Of a DNA stretch of 64,000 nucleotides, positions 8,232 to 17,686 are shown piece by piece (within the stretch, counting starts at the first letter, position 1; every line of letters begins with the position of its first letter). This DNA comes from Rhizobium sp. L43 (GTDB taxonomy: Bacteria > Pseudomonadota > Alphaproteobacteria > Rhizobiales > Rhizobiaceae), in assembly GCF_002531725.1 (NCBI RefSeq), contig NZ_NWSQ01000010.1:172912-236911 (forward strand). The letters run 5' to 3'. The notes under the pieces are model-generated. The model was not told where the DNA came from. It saw only the letters and a list, made by a program, of their open reading frames with translations, and searched no databases. Made by a program: the position numbers and the translations under genes.

Positions 8232-9338
8232 GTGGTTTCCGAAAACTTGGACGAGCCTGCCATTTCCCCAGCGCCTCGGAATCCACTCCGCAGGGTAGCC
8301 CTTATCGTCGTCCTGCTGGCGCTCGTCCTGTTCGTCCTCTCCATCTTCATGGAGCGGCGCACGCCATCGACCTCGCAAGCTCAGGTCCAGGCCTATATCG
8401 TCGGCATCGCGCCCGAAGTCACCGGCCGGGTCGTGGAAGTCGGCGTCGCCGACAACTCGCGCGTCGAGGCCGATCAGGTTCTCTTTCGTATCGATCCCGA
8501 GCGCTACGAGCTCGCGGTCAATGAGGCCGAGGCGAGCCTTGCAAGTGTCGGCCAGTCGATGGGCGCGTCAACGGCTGCTGTCGATGCGGCGCAGGCAAAG
8601 CTCGTCACGGCCCAGGTCGATCGGGACAATCTTCGCGAACAAGCTGCGCGCGCCGAAGAGCTACAAAAGAGGGGCGTGTATTCCAAAGCGCGGGCTGATT
8701 CTACCAAATCGGCTTTCGGTCAGTCAGAGGCGGCCGTCACCGGTGCTGAGGCCGAGCTGGCAAAGGCCAAGGAGCAGCTCGGGCCGAGCGGAAATGACAA
8801 TCCGCAGCTCCGGGCAGCTCTGGCAGCGCTCGAAAAGGCACGACTCGATCTGCTGCGGACCACCGTTCAGGCACCTTCGGCCGGGGTCGTGACCAACCTC
8901 CAACTTACAACCGGTAAGGTCGTGTCGGCTGGACAGTCAGCCATGACTTTCATCGATGCCGGCACGATCTGGATCACCGCCGCCTTCAAGGAGAACAGCC
9001 TCGAGAATGTAGCAGTCGGCAACCGGGCGGAAGTCCTTTTCGACGCGCTTCCCGGTCGGCTGTTTCCAGCGCAAGTCGAAAGCGTTGGTTTCGGCGTATC
9101 GCAGGGCAGCACGGACCCGAACACCGGATTGCCGACGATCCGGAGCGATAGCGGTTGGGTCCAGGAGCCGCAGCGGTTTCCAGTCCGGCTTATCATCGAG
9201 GAGGCGCAGCGGCCCAAGGGTGGTGTGCGCTACGGCTCGCAGGCGACCGTCGTCATCTACACCGGCGACAACCCGGTCACCAATGCCTGGGGATCGCTCT
9301 GGATCCGCATCATGTCGGTGCTGACCTATGTCCGCTGA
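8232..9338 (+). CDS. HlyD/EmrA-family periplasmic adaptor subunit
   Basis: A 368-residue membrane-fusion protein starting at a GTG, with AAGGA about 8 nt upstream. One N-terminal membrane anchor (about residues 23-43) is followed by a biotinyl-lipoyl-like half (YIVGIAPEVTGRVVEVGV, VLFRIDPERYELAV). Then come an alpha-helical hairpin rich in Ala/Glu (about 90-190), the second lipoyl half (TTVQAPSAGVVTNL) and a beta-barrel domain. It should bridge an inner-membrane pump to an outer-membrane channel. It overlaps the next gene (DUF2955) by 11 bp, and the two form an operon. The pair resembles AaeA/AaeB-like or EmrA-type aromatic-acid/drug efflux systems. Substrate unknown. Confidence 0.85.
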   Translation: MVSENLDEPAISPAPRNPLRRVALIVVLLALVLFVLSIFMERRTPSTSQAQVQAYIVGIAPEVTGRVVEVGVADNSRVEADQVLFRIDPERYELAVNEAEASLASVGQSMGASTAAVDAAQAKLVTAQVDRDNLREQAARAEELQKRGVYSKARADSTKSAFGQSEAAVTGAEAELAKAKEQLGPSGNDNPQLRAALAALEKARLDLLRTTVQAPSAGVVTNLQLTTGKVVSAGQSAMTFIDAGTIWITAAFKENSLENVAVGNRAEVLFDALPGRLFPAQVESVGFGVSQGSTDPNTGLPTIRSDSGWVQEPQRFPVRLIIEEAQRPKGGVRYGSQATVVIYTGDNPVTNAWGSLWIRIMSVLTYVR

Positions 9339-10356
9339 GAGGAGCGCCGCGGTCGAGGAGCAGAAACGCAAGGGGTTGCGGGTTGCGTTCGCGGTCTCCA
9401 TCGGCTTCACGCTGGCAGTGTATGCCGGGGCCATTGTGCCGTTCCTCGGTCCACTCTTTGCCGCCCAGTTTCTGCTCGGAAGTTCGCGGCCCATGCCGCT
9501 TGCGAAGACCGTCGGCGCGGCGATGGTTATTCTGATCGCCGGGATGGTGATGATGGTTCTGACCAACGTGCTCGGCGACCGTCCAGCGCCCTTCCTTCTG
9601 ATCCTGGGGCTGACCTATTTTGCGTGCTTCGCCGCACAGTCCACGGGAAAGGGAGGACCGGCCGTCTTTCTCGTGCTCGTCGTTTCGATCATCGTGCCTC
9701 TGCTCGGCATCCTGAACAAGGAGCTCGCCAATTCCATCCTGTCGATCCTGGTCGCCGGGGTGTTGTCGGGGGCGGTTCTGATGTGGCTCGCCCATGCGGT
9801 CTTTCCCGAGCCGTTCTCCCCGGAGGTCGAGGCGGTGGCGATCGACGAGCGGCCGCCGGCCTTGCTTCGGGCGCTGGCAAACACGGTCATCCTCTTGGGC
9901 TCCGTTGTGATCTGCCTAACGAGCGACAACCTGACGGCCGCGGCCGTCATTCCGATAACAGTGGCGTCGCTGCTCGGGCAGCTCGACGTTGGCGCAAGCG
10001 GGCGGGCAGCGATGGGGCTCGTGCTCGTCAATCTGTTCGGTGGCGTGCTCGCCTCCGTCGCCTATGCCGTGCTGTCGCTGCGCCCCAATCTCCTCTCGAT
10101 CTTCCTCATCGTTCTCGTCGTCGTCCTCCTGCTTGGAGGGCGCGCAGCCGCCCGGTCAAAAGACGCCCCGGTTTTTGCCGGCGCCCTGACGACATTCCTG
10201 ATCCTCTTCGGCCTCGGGGTCTCGCCTCTGCCGGGGAGTGCAGCAGAATCCTTCGCCACCCGTATCGTCTACGTCGCGGTGGCGTTGATCTACGCGTTGC
10301 TGTTTGCCGCCATCCTGTGGCCGCGGGCCAGCGACGCGAAGAGGATATCAGTATGA
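9328..10356 (+). CDS. DUF2955 (FUSC-like) membrane protein, probable efflux pump subunit
   Basis: A 342-residue integral membrane protein with about ten hydrophobic segments arranged as two similar halves (the repeats begin near residues 18 and 190). This matches DUF2955 proteins, which lie beside HlyD-type adaptors and are related to the FUSC/AaeB pump superfamily. It is translationally coupled to the adaptor (11-bp overlap). No outer-membrane channel gene is nearby, so a TolC-type protein encoded elsewhere would be needed. Probably under the GTATGTTAC site upstream of the adaptor. Confidence 0.8.
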   Translation: MSAERSAAVEEQKRKGLRVAFAVSIGFTLAVYAGAIVPFLGPLFAAQFLLGSSRPMPLAKTVGAAMVILIAGMVMMVLTNVLGDRPAPFLLILGLTYFACFAAQSTGKGGPAVFLVLVVSIIVPLLGILNKELANSILSILVAGVLSGAVLMWLAHAVFPEPFSPEVEAVAIDERPPALLRALANTVILLGSVVICLTSDNLTAAAVIPITVASLLGQLDVGASGRAAMGLVLVNLFGGVLASVAYAVLSLRPNLLSIFLIVLVVVLLLGGRAAARSKDAPVFAGALTTFLILFGLGVSPLPGSAAESFATRIVYVAVALIYALLFAAILWPRASDAKRISV

Positions 10357-10386
10357 CGCACTTTGCTTCGGCAGCGGCCTGCAACC

Positions 10387-11247
10387 CTAGCCGCCGGTCT
10401 CAAAACCGGGGTAGAGCGTCATTCCGCCGTCGACGTAGATCGTTGATCCGACGATGTAATCGGTGAAATCGGACGCAAGCCACACCGCCGTCCGGCCGAT
10501 CTCCTCGGCCTCGCCGATGCGTTTGTACGGAATGAGCTTCATCAGTTCAGCGTAGGCCTCCGAGGTTTGCCACGCGCTGGTATTGATCGGCGTGCGAATG
10601 GCGCCGGGGGCGATGCTGTTGACGCGGATGCGCTTTTCGGCGACCTCCTGGGCCAGGCTTTTCATAAGGAGCATCAGTCCGCCTTTCGACGCCGCATAGT
10701 TCACGTGTCCGGCCCAGGGAATGACTTCGTGAACCGAGCTGATGAACACGATCTTGCCGGCTGCCACGGAAACATCAGGCCGTACGCCCCGCCGGAGAAA
10801 CTCCCGGACGGCCGCGCGCGAACATAAAAATGCGCCCTTGAGGTTGACGTTCATGACGGTGTCCCATTGAGCACTCGTCATCTCGTGAAAGGGGGCGTCC
10901 CTCTGAAGTCCTGCGTTGTTGACGAACACGTCGACCGTGCCGAACTCCGCGATGGCGGTCGCGAACATCGCCTCGACCTGCGTCTCATTGGAGACGTCGG
11001 CCGCGACCGCAAGCGCGCGCCCACCGCCCTGTTGGATCTCGTCGACGACCTGCGTGGCGTCCTCTGGCGCCGTGACGTAGTTGACGACCACGTTCGCTCC
11101 GGCCTTGCCGAGAGCAAGGGCGATCCCACGACCGATCCCGGAATTGGCACCGGTGACGAGGGCGGTTTGCCCCTTCAGCAGATGGACCGGTGGCAGGGTT
11201 GGAATCACCGGCTGAGGCAACTGCCGGTTCTCGTAGTAACTTTCCAT
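10387..11247 (-). CDS. Short-chain dehydrogenase/reductase (glucose 1-dehydrogenase-like)
   Basis: A 286-residue classical SDR. The Rossmann motif TGANSGIGRG lies near residue 33 and NNAG near 115. The catalytic Ser lies in FISSVHE and the Tyr/Lys pair in NYAASKGG. The C-terminal motif VDGGMTLYPGF is typical. The N-terminal extension of about 25 residues (MESYYENRQLPQPVIP) is typical of the stress-associated SDR subgroup (YhdG/YgaG-type, 'glucose 1-dehydrogenase' in annotations). Start chosen at the ATG behind GAGGAGTGGTC. Convergent with the efflux operon. NAD(P)-dependent oxidation of a sugar or alcohol is likely. Substrate unknown. Confidence 0.85.
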   Translation of the reverse strand: MESYYENRQLPQPVIPTLPPVHLLKGQTALVTGANSGIGRGIALALGKAGANVVVNYVTAPEDATQVVDEIQQGGGRALAVAADVSNETQVEAMFATAIAEFGTVDVFVNNAGLQRDAPFHEMTSAQWDTVMNVNLKGAFLCSRAAVREFLRRGVRPDVSVAAGKIVFISSVHEVIPWAGHVNYAASKGGLMLLMKSLAQEVAEKRIRVNSIAPGAIRTPINTSAWQTSEAYAELMKLIPYKRIGEAEEIGRTAVWLASDFTDYIVGSTIYVDGGMTLYPGFETGG

Positions 11248-11416
11248 GATGACCACTCCTCGTTTGCCGGAGCCGAGCTGTCCGGCGTGAATTCGATCGG
11301 CGCCGAGCATTTGCGCCCCAGAGCATTTCCGCTTTTCTTCGCCGCGAAAGCGCTCTATCTCGTTGTTTTCACGCAATTCCGAACGCAAACCGCTGCACTC
11401 TTGCGCTGAAGTTGCT

Positions 11417-14134
11417 CTACGAGGTCTTGGCGCGTTCAAGCCACGCCTCGGCGGACCCCGAGGCGAACAGGTGCATCCCCCGAGCGATGAACCCGGTCCA
11501 GCCCGTCTGGTGGTTCGCGCCAAGACCGGCGCCGTTGTCGCCGTGAAAATATTCATAGAACTGCAGGCAGTCGCGCCAGTACTGATCGTCCTGGAACCTG
11601 ACTTGCCCGCCGAAGACGGGCCGCTTGCCGTCGTTCCCTCGCAGGAAGATGGCCGACAAGCGCTGGGTGAGTTCCTCGGCGACCTGATAGAGGTTCATCT
11701 GACGGCCGGAACCCGTGGGACATTCAACGGTGAAATCGTTGCCGTAGTAGCTGTAGTATTGCAGCAGCGCCCGGATGATCAGGCCGTTCATCGGCATCCA
11801 TATCGGGCCGCGCCAATTCGAGTTTCCACCAAACATGCCGCTGTCGGATTCCGCCGGGAGATAGGCTACGCGGTGCTCATGATCGCCGACCTGGAAGATG
11901 TAGGGGTGTTCATCGTGGTAGCGCGACAGCGCCCTGATGCCGTAGGGACTGAGGAATTCTTTCTCGTCGAGCATCGTCGAAAGCACACGACGGAGCTTGC
12001 TCTCGTCCAGTATCGAGGCGAGCCGGCGATCGGCATGGCCCGGCTTGCGTGGGTCATGGATGAAGGTGATCAATTCCGGGCGCGTATCGAAGAAATGCTT
12101 CATCTGTCCGGTGACCTCGGGATACCGGTGGTAGATGTCGCCCTCGAACGCGGTGGCGGCGCAGAGCGGCAGCAGGCCGACCATCGAGCGGACCTTGAGA
12201 CGCTGAGCCTGCCCATCCGGCAGGCGGAGCACGTCGTAGAAGAACCCGTCCTCCTCGTCCCACATTCCGACCTCGTCGCCTGCGTGGATCATCGCCGACG
12301 CTATCCATTGGAAATGCTGCGTGAACTTCAGCACCATCTCCTCGCCGCCGGCGCCCTTGAGAGCCAGTTCGGTGGCTATCTCCATCATGTTCTGGCAGTA
12401 GAGCGCCATCCATGCGGTGCCGTCTGCCTGCTCCAGGTAGCCCCCGGTCGGCAGCGGCGCGCTGCGGTCGAACACCCCGATATTGTCCAGCCCAAGGAAG
12501 CCGCCTTCGAAGACATTCTTGCCGGATCGGTCCTTGCGGTTGACCCACCAGGTGAAGTTCAGAAGCAGTTTCTGGAAGGATCTCTGAAGCCAGGCGACGT
12601 CGCCCTTGCCTGACCGCGCCTGCTCCAGGCGGTAGGTGAAGATCGTCGCCCAGGCGTGGACAGGCGGGTTGACGTCGCCGAAGTTCCACTCGTACGCCGG
12701 TATCTGCCCGTTCGGATGCATATAGGCTTCGCGCAGCATCAGATTGATCTGATCCTTGCCGAAGTCGGGATCGACCATCGTCAGAGCGATCACCTGGAAT
12801 GCCAGATCCCAGGCCGCGTACCAGGGATATTCCCACTTGTCCGGCATGGAGATGATGTCGGCATTGTACATATGATGCCAGCCGACGTTGCGCTGTTCGA
12901 CCCGGCGCTTCGGATCGAACGGATCGACGCCGTGTTCGTCCAGCCATCTGTTCACGTCGTATAGATAGAACTGCTTGCCCCACATCATGCCTGCCAGAGC
13001 CTGCCGCATGACATCGGCGGCGTCGGCCGTCATCGATGGCGGCGTGATCGAAGCGTAGAACTCGTCGGCTTCGCGCCGTCGCGCCAGCATCGCGTCGTCG
13101 AACGATCGATCGAACATTGGCCGGACATTCTTGGGTCCAGCAGCCGGCGGCACGTCGCAGAGCCGCAACCGCAAGGTCCGGGATTGCCCTGCATCCACGA
13201 TGACGACGTAATGTGCCGCGGCCTTGGTTCCGATCTGCTGCGGGTTCACTGCGTCGGTGCGGGCATGCAGGACGAAGCTGTCGATCCCGTCCTTGACGAA
13301 TGGAGTGGCACTCGGAACGCCGAACAGACGTTGCGTGTTCGTCTCATTCTCGGTGAACAGCAGTGCCGGCGAGCCGTCGCAATAGAGATATCGTGTCTCA
13401 TCCGCTTCTGCCGGCTGCCCAGGTGCGGCTTTGGCCGCGATCACCACCGGAGCGTCATTCCGCTCCACACGTTCCAGCGTTGGCTTGTCAGCCTCTTCAC
13501 CCCAGGACCATCTATTCCTGAACCATAATGTCGGCAGTACGTGCAGGGTGGCCGCTTCCGGCCCGCGATTGGCAATGGTGATCTCGACAAGAATATCCTC
13601 GGGTGCTGCCTTGGCATATTCGACGAAGACGTCGAAGTAGCGATCGGCGTCGAACACGCCGGTGTCGATCAGTTCGTATTCGAGTTCGCCTTTCCCACGC
13701 CGGCTATTGGTCTTCACCAGGTCGTCGTAGGGGTAGGCGGCTTGAGGATATTTGTAGAGATACTTCATGTACGAGTGGGTCGGCGTCGAATCTAGGTAGA
13801 AGTAGTACTCCTTCACATCCTCGCCGTGATTGCCCTCGCTGTTGGTGACGCCGAACAGCCGCTCCTTCAGGATGGGATCCTGTCCATTCCAGAGAGCCAG
13901 CGCAAAACACAGCCGCTGCTTGCTGTCGCTGATGCCCGCCAGACCGTCCTCACCCCAGCGATAGGCGCGCGATCGGGCTTGGTCGTGGGTGAAGTAATCC
14001 CACGCATCGCCACCCCCACTGTAATCCTCGCGAACGGTTCCCCACTGCCGTTCGGACAGGTAGGGACCCCATTTCTTCCAGTCGGCTTTTCCGTCTCGCG
14101 CCTCCCGGAGGCGCTGGGATTCAGCATTCATCAC
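11417..14134 (-). CDS. Large GH63/MGH1-like glycoside hydrolase (glucosidase-like)
   Basis: A 905-residue cytoplasmic protein with no signal peptide. Early motifs such as RQWGTVREDYS and GDAWDYFTHDQARSRAYRWGEDG match the conserved bacterial 'glucosidase' family with an MGH1-like (alpha/alpha)6-barrel domain related to GH63. Further family-like blocks are WEYPWYAAWDLAFQ, NPPVHAWATIFTY and NSNWRGPIWMPMNGL. These proteins are thought to act on glucosyl/mannosyl glycerate-type or alpha-glucosyl compounds, often with trehalose or osmolyte genes, but the substrate is not established. Divergent from the DUF3300 gene, with a near-perfect GTATGTTAC palindrome between them. Confidence 0.8.
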   Translation of the reverse strand: MMNAESQRLREARDGKADWKKWGPYLSERQWGTVREDYSGGGDAWDYFTHDQARSRAYRWGEDGLAGISDSKQRLCFALALWNGQDPILKERLFGVTNSEGNHGEDVKEYYFYLDSTPTHSYMKYLYKYPQAAYPYDDLVKTNSRRGKGELEYELIDTGVFDADRYFDVFVEYAKAAPEDILVEITIANRGPEAATLHVLPTLWFRNRWSWGEEADKPTLERVERNDAPVVIAAKAAPGQPAEADETRYLYCDGSPALLFTENETNTQRLFGVPSATPFVKDGIDSFVLHARTDAVNPQQIGTKAAAHYVVIVDAGQSRTLRLRLCDVPPAAGPKNVRPMFDRSFDDAMLARRREADEFYASITPPSMTADAADVMRQALAGMMWGKQFYLYDVNRWLDEHGVDPFDPKRRVEQRNVGWHHMYNADIISMPDKWEYPWYAAWDLAFQVIALTMVDPDFGKDQINLMLREAYMHPNGQIPAYEWNFGDVNPPVHAWATIFTYRLEQARSGKGDVAWLQRSFQKLLLNFTWWVNRKDRSGKNVFEGGFLGLDNIGVFDRSAPLPTGGYLEQADGTAWMALYCQNMMEIATELALKGAGGEEMVLKFTQHFQWIASAMIHAGDEVGMWDEEDGFFYDVLRLPDGQAQRLKVRSMVGLLPLCAATAFEGDIYHRYPEVTGQMKHFFDTRPELITFIHDPRKPGHADRRLASILDESKLRRVLSTMLDEKEFLSPYGIRALSRYHDEHPYIFQVGDHEHRVAYLPAESDSGMFGGNSNWRGPIWMPMNGLIIRALLQYYSYYGNDFTVECPTGSGRQMNLYQVAEELTQRLSAIFLRGNDGKRPVFGGQVRFQDDQYWRDCLQFYEYFHGDNGAGLGANHQTGWTGFIARGMHLFASGSAEAWLERAKTS

Positions 14135-14333
14135 GCGCCCTCGCGGTCACTGATCATTGGCAATGCCATATCGCCTTCAAAGGAGGCAGTGGTCCCTGAC
14201 CATGACTTCGTGATCAAGCGGCTGAACTGAAGGAGAGGTAGGTATGGCGGCCGCATTTACACTCCTCAGAACACAGAGGAGAGATCCTGCACACGGTCGA
14301 AGTTAGCCTGCGCGCTGAACTCCGCTTTTGTAA

Positions 14334-14352
14334 GTGTGTTACTGTAACATAC
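14334..14352. promoter_or_regulatory. Near-perfect copy of the GTAACATAC palindrome
   Basis: GTGTGTTAC-T-GTAACATAC matches the palindrome at 7723 except at one half-site base and the centre. It lies in the 396-bp divergent region between the glycosidase (start 14134, minus) and the DUF3300 gene (start 14531, plus), so it could serve either one. The rest of this gap holds a short hairpin near 14262-14281 and no convincing gene. Confidence 0.5.
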
Positions 14353-14530
14353 GTCCGAGATCAGTCCCGCGACTACGCCTGGAGCTGTTTTTGCTATAAA
14401 TTTGGAGCAAAAGACGGCTTGGCCGATGTTTAGCTATCAATCCTTCTCCACTCGGAGGAGTATGCGGCACCAGCGAAGATACAATAGTCGACAGCCTACA
14501 CACCATGTCTGACCGCAAGGAGGATTTGAG

Positions 14531-15898
14531 ATGGCTAGACCTCACGCTTTGTTACTCGCCACGGGCCTATTCCTGCCTTTTGCAGGGTTCCCGTTTTCTC
14601 CACATCTGGTGCTGACCGCCGCCGCGCAGGAGCCGGCCACTTCCAATCCCGTCACGGCGGAAGACGACGCGCCGGCGCCTCTGAGCGAGGACGAACTCGA
14701 AATCCTGGTGGCGCGGATCGCGCTGTATCCGGACGAACTGGTTGCGCTCGTCACGTCGGCCTCGCTCTATCCACTCCAGGTCGTGGAAGCAGCCCGGTTC
14801 CTCGAAACCTTGAAGAAGCAGCCGAAGCTCAAGCCGAAGACGACGTGGGACGGCAGCATCGTATCGCTGCTGAATTATCCTCAGATCGTGACGATGATGA
14901 GCGAAGACCTCGATTGGACGCAGTCTCTCGGAGAGGCGCTTTCCTACCAGCAGAAAGACGTTCTGATCGCCATACAGCAACTGCGCGATAAAGCGGTCGC
15001 CGATGGCATCATCAAGACCGATGACAAGATCAAGGTCAGCCAGGAGAACGACAACGTCGTGATCGTCTCCGCCAGTCCTGAGAAGATCTACGTTCCGCAA
15101 TACGCGCCGGAGATGCTGTATGAACCGAACTATGTGGCCGAGCCGATCGGCTACTATTCCGAGCCGTATCCGAACTACTACTATCCCACAGCCACCTTTT
15201 TCGCGGGCGTGGTGACGGGAGCGGTGTGGGCCGCCGCCGTCGACTGGAACCGCTGGGGCGTGTGGGGCGGGCGCTGGAACGGCAATGTCGACATCGACTG
15301 CAACAACTGTTTGAACAACATCAACGGCAAGGTGAATATCAATGACGTCGACTGGAAGAACGTCGACCGCAGCAAGATCGGGTTCGACGGCGCGCAGTTC
15401 AACAAGATCGACCGCAGCTCCTTCAGGACCAGTATCGAGGCGAAAGCCAGCAACAGGGTCGGAGCAAGAGGCAACGATCGTGCGAACACGATCCGCGACC
15501 AGCCAGGCAAAGTCAGTATCAACGATGTCCGCAAGAGCAAGATCGATGCGGACAGGGTCAATGCTGCTCGCAACAAGGCAGCCAATACAGGCGCGGCTTC
15601 CGGGGGCGGGAAGGCAGCGCAGGCTGCGCAGAACCGCAGGCCCGACGCAAGAACGCCGAACAGGGCTGCCGAAAACGCAAGGCCCGGGGTCAACGCCAAA
15701 CGCCCGGTCGCAAAGCCGAAGCCTGCGGCCCGGGTCGACAGCCGCCCCAGAAAGCCTTCGGCGCTCGGTCAGGTCGACAGCGGCAGGCGCGCTCAGATGC
15801 AGTCCAGCCGCGGCAGACAGGCCATGGCCAGCGGCAGTCGCGGTGGTGGCGGGAGAGAAATGCGCCGCGGCGGTGGTGGCGGCGGCCGTCGCCGATAA
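14531..15898 (+). CDS. DUF3300 exported protein
   Basis: A 455-residue secreted protein preceded by AAGGAGG. The signal peptide spans residues 1 to about 33 (ending TAAAQ). The DUF3300 domain occupies about residues 50-260, with the conserved block LVARIALYPDELVALVTSASLYPLQVVEA and YVPQYAPEMLYEPNY. The C-terminal 190 residues are low-complexity and basic (many Asn, Asp, Lys and Arg), with short repeats around VNINDVDW and VSINDVRKSKID, and end in a Gly/Arg tail. Followed 20 bp later by a DUF2950 gene. These two families occur side by side in many proteobacteria. Function unknown. An envelope role is likely. Confidence 0.85.
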   Translation: MARPHALLLATGLFLPFAGFPFSPHLVLTAAAQEPATSNPVTAEDDAPAPLSEDELEILVARIALYPDELVALVTSASLYPLQVVEAARFLETLKKQPKLKPKTTWDGSIVSLLNYPQIVTMMSEDLDWTQSLGEALSYQQKDVLIAIQQLRDKAVADGIIKTDDKIKVSQENDNVVIVSASPEKIYVPQYAPEMLYEPNYVAEPIGYYSEPYPNYYYPTATFFAGVVTGAVWAAAVDWNRWGVWGGRWNGNVDIDCNNCLNNINGKVNINDVDWKNVDRSKIGFDGAQFNKIDRSSFRTSIEAKASNRVGARGNDRANTIRDQPGKVSINDVRKSKIDADRVNAARNKAANTGAASGGGKAAQAAQNRRPDARTPNRAAENARPGVNAKRPVAKPKPAARVDSRPRKPSALGQVDSGRRAQMQSSRGRQAMASGSRGGGGREMRRGGGGGGRRR

Positions 15899-15918
15899 CC
15901 GGAAGAAGGAGGAAAGTC

Positions 15919-16875
15919 ATGACCAAGTCAGTCAGAAACATGCTTCTGGGTTCGGTGTTCGCTCTTGCGGCTCTCGCCACCAATCCGGTTCCGGCATCTG
16001 CAGCAGAGCCATCCGATGCGACCGTCATTTCGGGCTTCGCTTCGCAGAGCGATCCGCCCGTATTCGAGACGCCGGAACAAGCCGTTGACGCCTTCAAGGC
16101 GGCCCTGGCGGCAGATGATTTCGACAAGTTCGCGGCGCTGCTCGGTATTGATGCAGCGAAAGCGAAGGCAGGCGAAGGGGTGATGGACACCTATGCACAA
16201 ATCCGGGAGGGCGCACAGAAGAAGGTCGTGGTGAAGGACGTCGATGACCGCAAGATCATCGAGATCGGCGACAAATTATGGTCTTTGCCATTTCCGATCG
16301 TGAAGGGCGACGATGGCAAATGGGGTTTCGACACCTATGCCGGGTTCGAGGAGATCATCAATCGTCGCGTCGGCGAGAACGAATTGCAGACCATCGACAC
16401 GATGCAGGCCTATGTCGACGCCCAAAAGGAATATTCTTCCGCCGACCACGACGGTGACGGCGTCCTGGAATATGCCCAGAAACTAATCAGCAGCGACGGC
16501 AAAACCGATGGTCTCTACTGGTCGCCTGATCTGGGCGAGGGGGATAGCCCAGCGGGCAACGCGCTCGAAGATAATGCGGCGCTTGATAAGGCCAAGGCCG
16601 GTGAAGGCTATTACGGCTATCGCTACAGGATCATCGACAGCCAGGGACCGAACATCGCCGGCGGAGAGTTCGATTATGTGATCAATGGCAATATGATCGC
16701 GGGATTTGCCCTGATCGCCTGGCCGATCCGATATGGCGAAACTGGCGTGCACACCTTCGCGGTGAATGCCAACGGTACGATCTACCAGGCCGATCTCGGC
16801 CGCGAGACCGAAAAAATAGCTGCTGGCGTCAGGACCTTCAACCCGGGTGACAATTGGGACGTGACGGCCGATTGA
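15919..16875 (+). CDS. DUF2950 exported protein
   Basis: A 318-residue secreted protein with a signal peptide (ending ASAAEP at about residue 30) and a strong AAGAAGGAGG upstream. The body contains the DUF2950 features FETPEQAVDAFKAAL, WGFDTYAGFEEI, a conserved Tyr/Asp-rich segment (ADHDGDGVLEYAQK, which resembles a calcium-binding DxDxDG loop), and GYYGYRYRIIDSQG. It forms an operon with the DUF3300 gene 20 bp upstream. The pair probably acts together in the periplasm. No enzymatic activity is known. Confidence 0.85.
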   Translation: MTKSVRNMLLGSVFALAALATNPVPASAAEPSDATVISGFASQSDPPVFETPEQAVDAFKAALAADDFDKFAALLGIDAAKAKAGEGVMDTYAQIREGAQKKVVVKDVDDRKIIEIGDKLWSLPFPIVKGDDGKWGFDTYAGFEEIINRRVGENELQTIDTMQAYVDAQKEYSSADHDGDGVLEYAQKLISSDGKTDGLYWSPDLGEGDSPAGNALEDNAALDKAKAGEGYYGYRYRIIDSQGPNIAGGEFDYVINGNMIAGFALIAWPIRYGETGVHTFAVNANGTIYQADLGRETEKIAAGVRTFNPGDNWDVTAD

Positions 16876-16956
16876 ACAGGGTCGCGCGTGTTTGGAACCA
16901 AGTCTGCTCCACCTCGTTGCCGCTACGTACCCGACAATGATGCAAAGGAGGAAACG

Positions 16957-17190
16957 ATGATTTCCGCAGACCAGATCCATGAACATATGGAAGTACGGGC
17001 TGCCGACGGCACCCAGGTCGGCACAGTCGATCATCTCGATGGCCCGACGCGTATCAAACTGACGAAGCTCGATTCGGAAGACGGCAAACACCACTTGATC
17101 CCGATCGACTGGGTCGATCACGTGGATGCGCACGTCCATCTGTCGAAGAATGCCAGGGATGTCCGGATGCAATGGGCTACCATCAACTGA
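16957..17190 (+). CDS. DUF2171 small PRC-barrel-like protein
   Basis: A 77-residue protein. The start is at the ATG behind AAAGGAGGAAACG. The sequence pattern (IHEHMEVRAADGTQVGTVD, then a basic strand and HHLIPIDWVDHVDAHVHL) matches DUF2171, a small beta-barrel related to PRC-barrel domains. Such genes often lie in stress-related clusters in soil alphaproteobacteria. No enzymatic residue is evident. Confidence 0.8.
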   Translation: MISADQIHEHMEVRAADGTQVGTVDHLDGPTRIKLTKLDSEDGKHHLIPIDWVDHVDAHVHLSKNARDVRMQWATIN

Positions 17191-17255
17191 CAGTCGGTCG
17201 GCTGCGGCTTACGGGCCGCAGCCTCCTTGAAACCGGATGATTTGAAGGAGCCGCC

Positions 17256-17465
17256 GTGTCGAAGCAATTGAAGAAGGGCGATGAGGTGAGCTGGAATACC
17301 AGCCAGGGAAAGGCCGAGGGCAGGGTGGTCAAAAAGCAGAGCAGTCCGACGAAGATCAAAGACCACAGCGTGAAAGCATCGAAAGCCGAACCGCAATATA
17401 TCGTCGAGAGCGACAAGTCGGGAAAATGCGCCGCACACAAGCCTGACGAACTCAGGAAGCTTTGA
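17256..17465 (+). CDS. DUF2945 (hypervirulence-associated TUDOR-domain) protein
   Basis: A 69-residue basic protein. It begins at GTG after GAAGGAGCCGCC. The motif KKGDEVSWNTSQGKAEGRVV and the closing strand PQYIVESDKSGKCAAHKP match DUF2945, a small SH3/TUDOR-like fold. It could bind nucleic acid or another protein. Function not established. It is part of a run of short stress-type genes (DUF2171, DUF2945, DUF3008). Confidence 0.8.
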   Translation: MSKQLKKGDEVSWNTSQGKAEGRVVKKQSSPTKIKDHSVKASKAEPQYIVESDKSGKCAAHKPDELRKL

Positions 17466-17500
17466 GCCGGCGTTCGCTCGTTCGAGCAAAGGAGATCGAT

Positions 17501-17686
17501 ATGCCAGCCAAGTCCAAAGCCCAGCAGAAGGCGGCAGGCGCCGCCCTGTCGGCCAAACGCGGCGAGACGCCGAAGAGCGAACTCAAAGGCGCCTCGAAAC
17601 AGATGGTCGAGTCCATGAGCGAAAAACAGCTCGAGGAGTTCGCCTCCACCAAGAGGAAGGGCAAGCCCGAGCACGTCTCGAAATAA
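17501..17686 (+). CDS. DUF3008 small protein
   Basis: A 61-residue, Lys- and Ser-rich protein matching DUF3008 (starts MPAKSKAQQKAAGAALSAKR). An AAAGGAG site is 8 nt upstream of the ATG. It lies 35 bp after the DUF2945 gene and is probably co-transcribed with it. Proteins of this family are short and basic, and probably bind nucleic acid or are stress-induced. That role is inferred. Confidence 0.8.
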   Translation: MPAKSKAQQKAAGAALSAKRGETPKSELKGASKQMVESMSEKQLEEFASTKRKGKPEHVSK

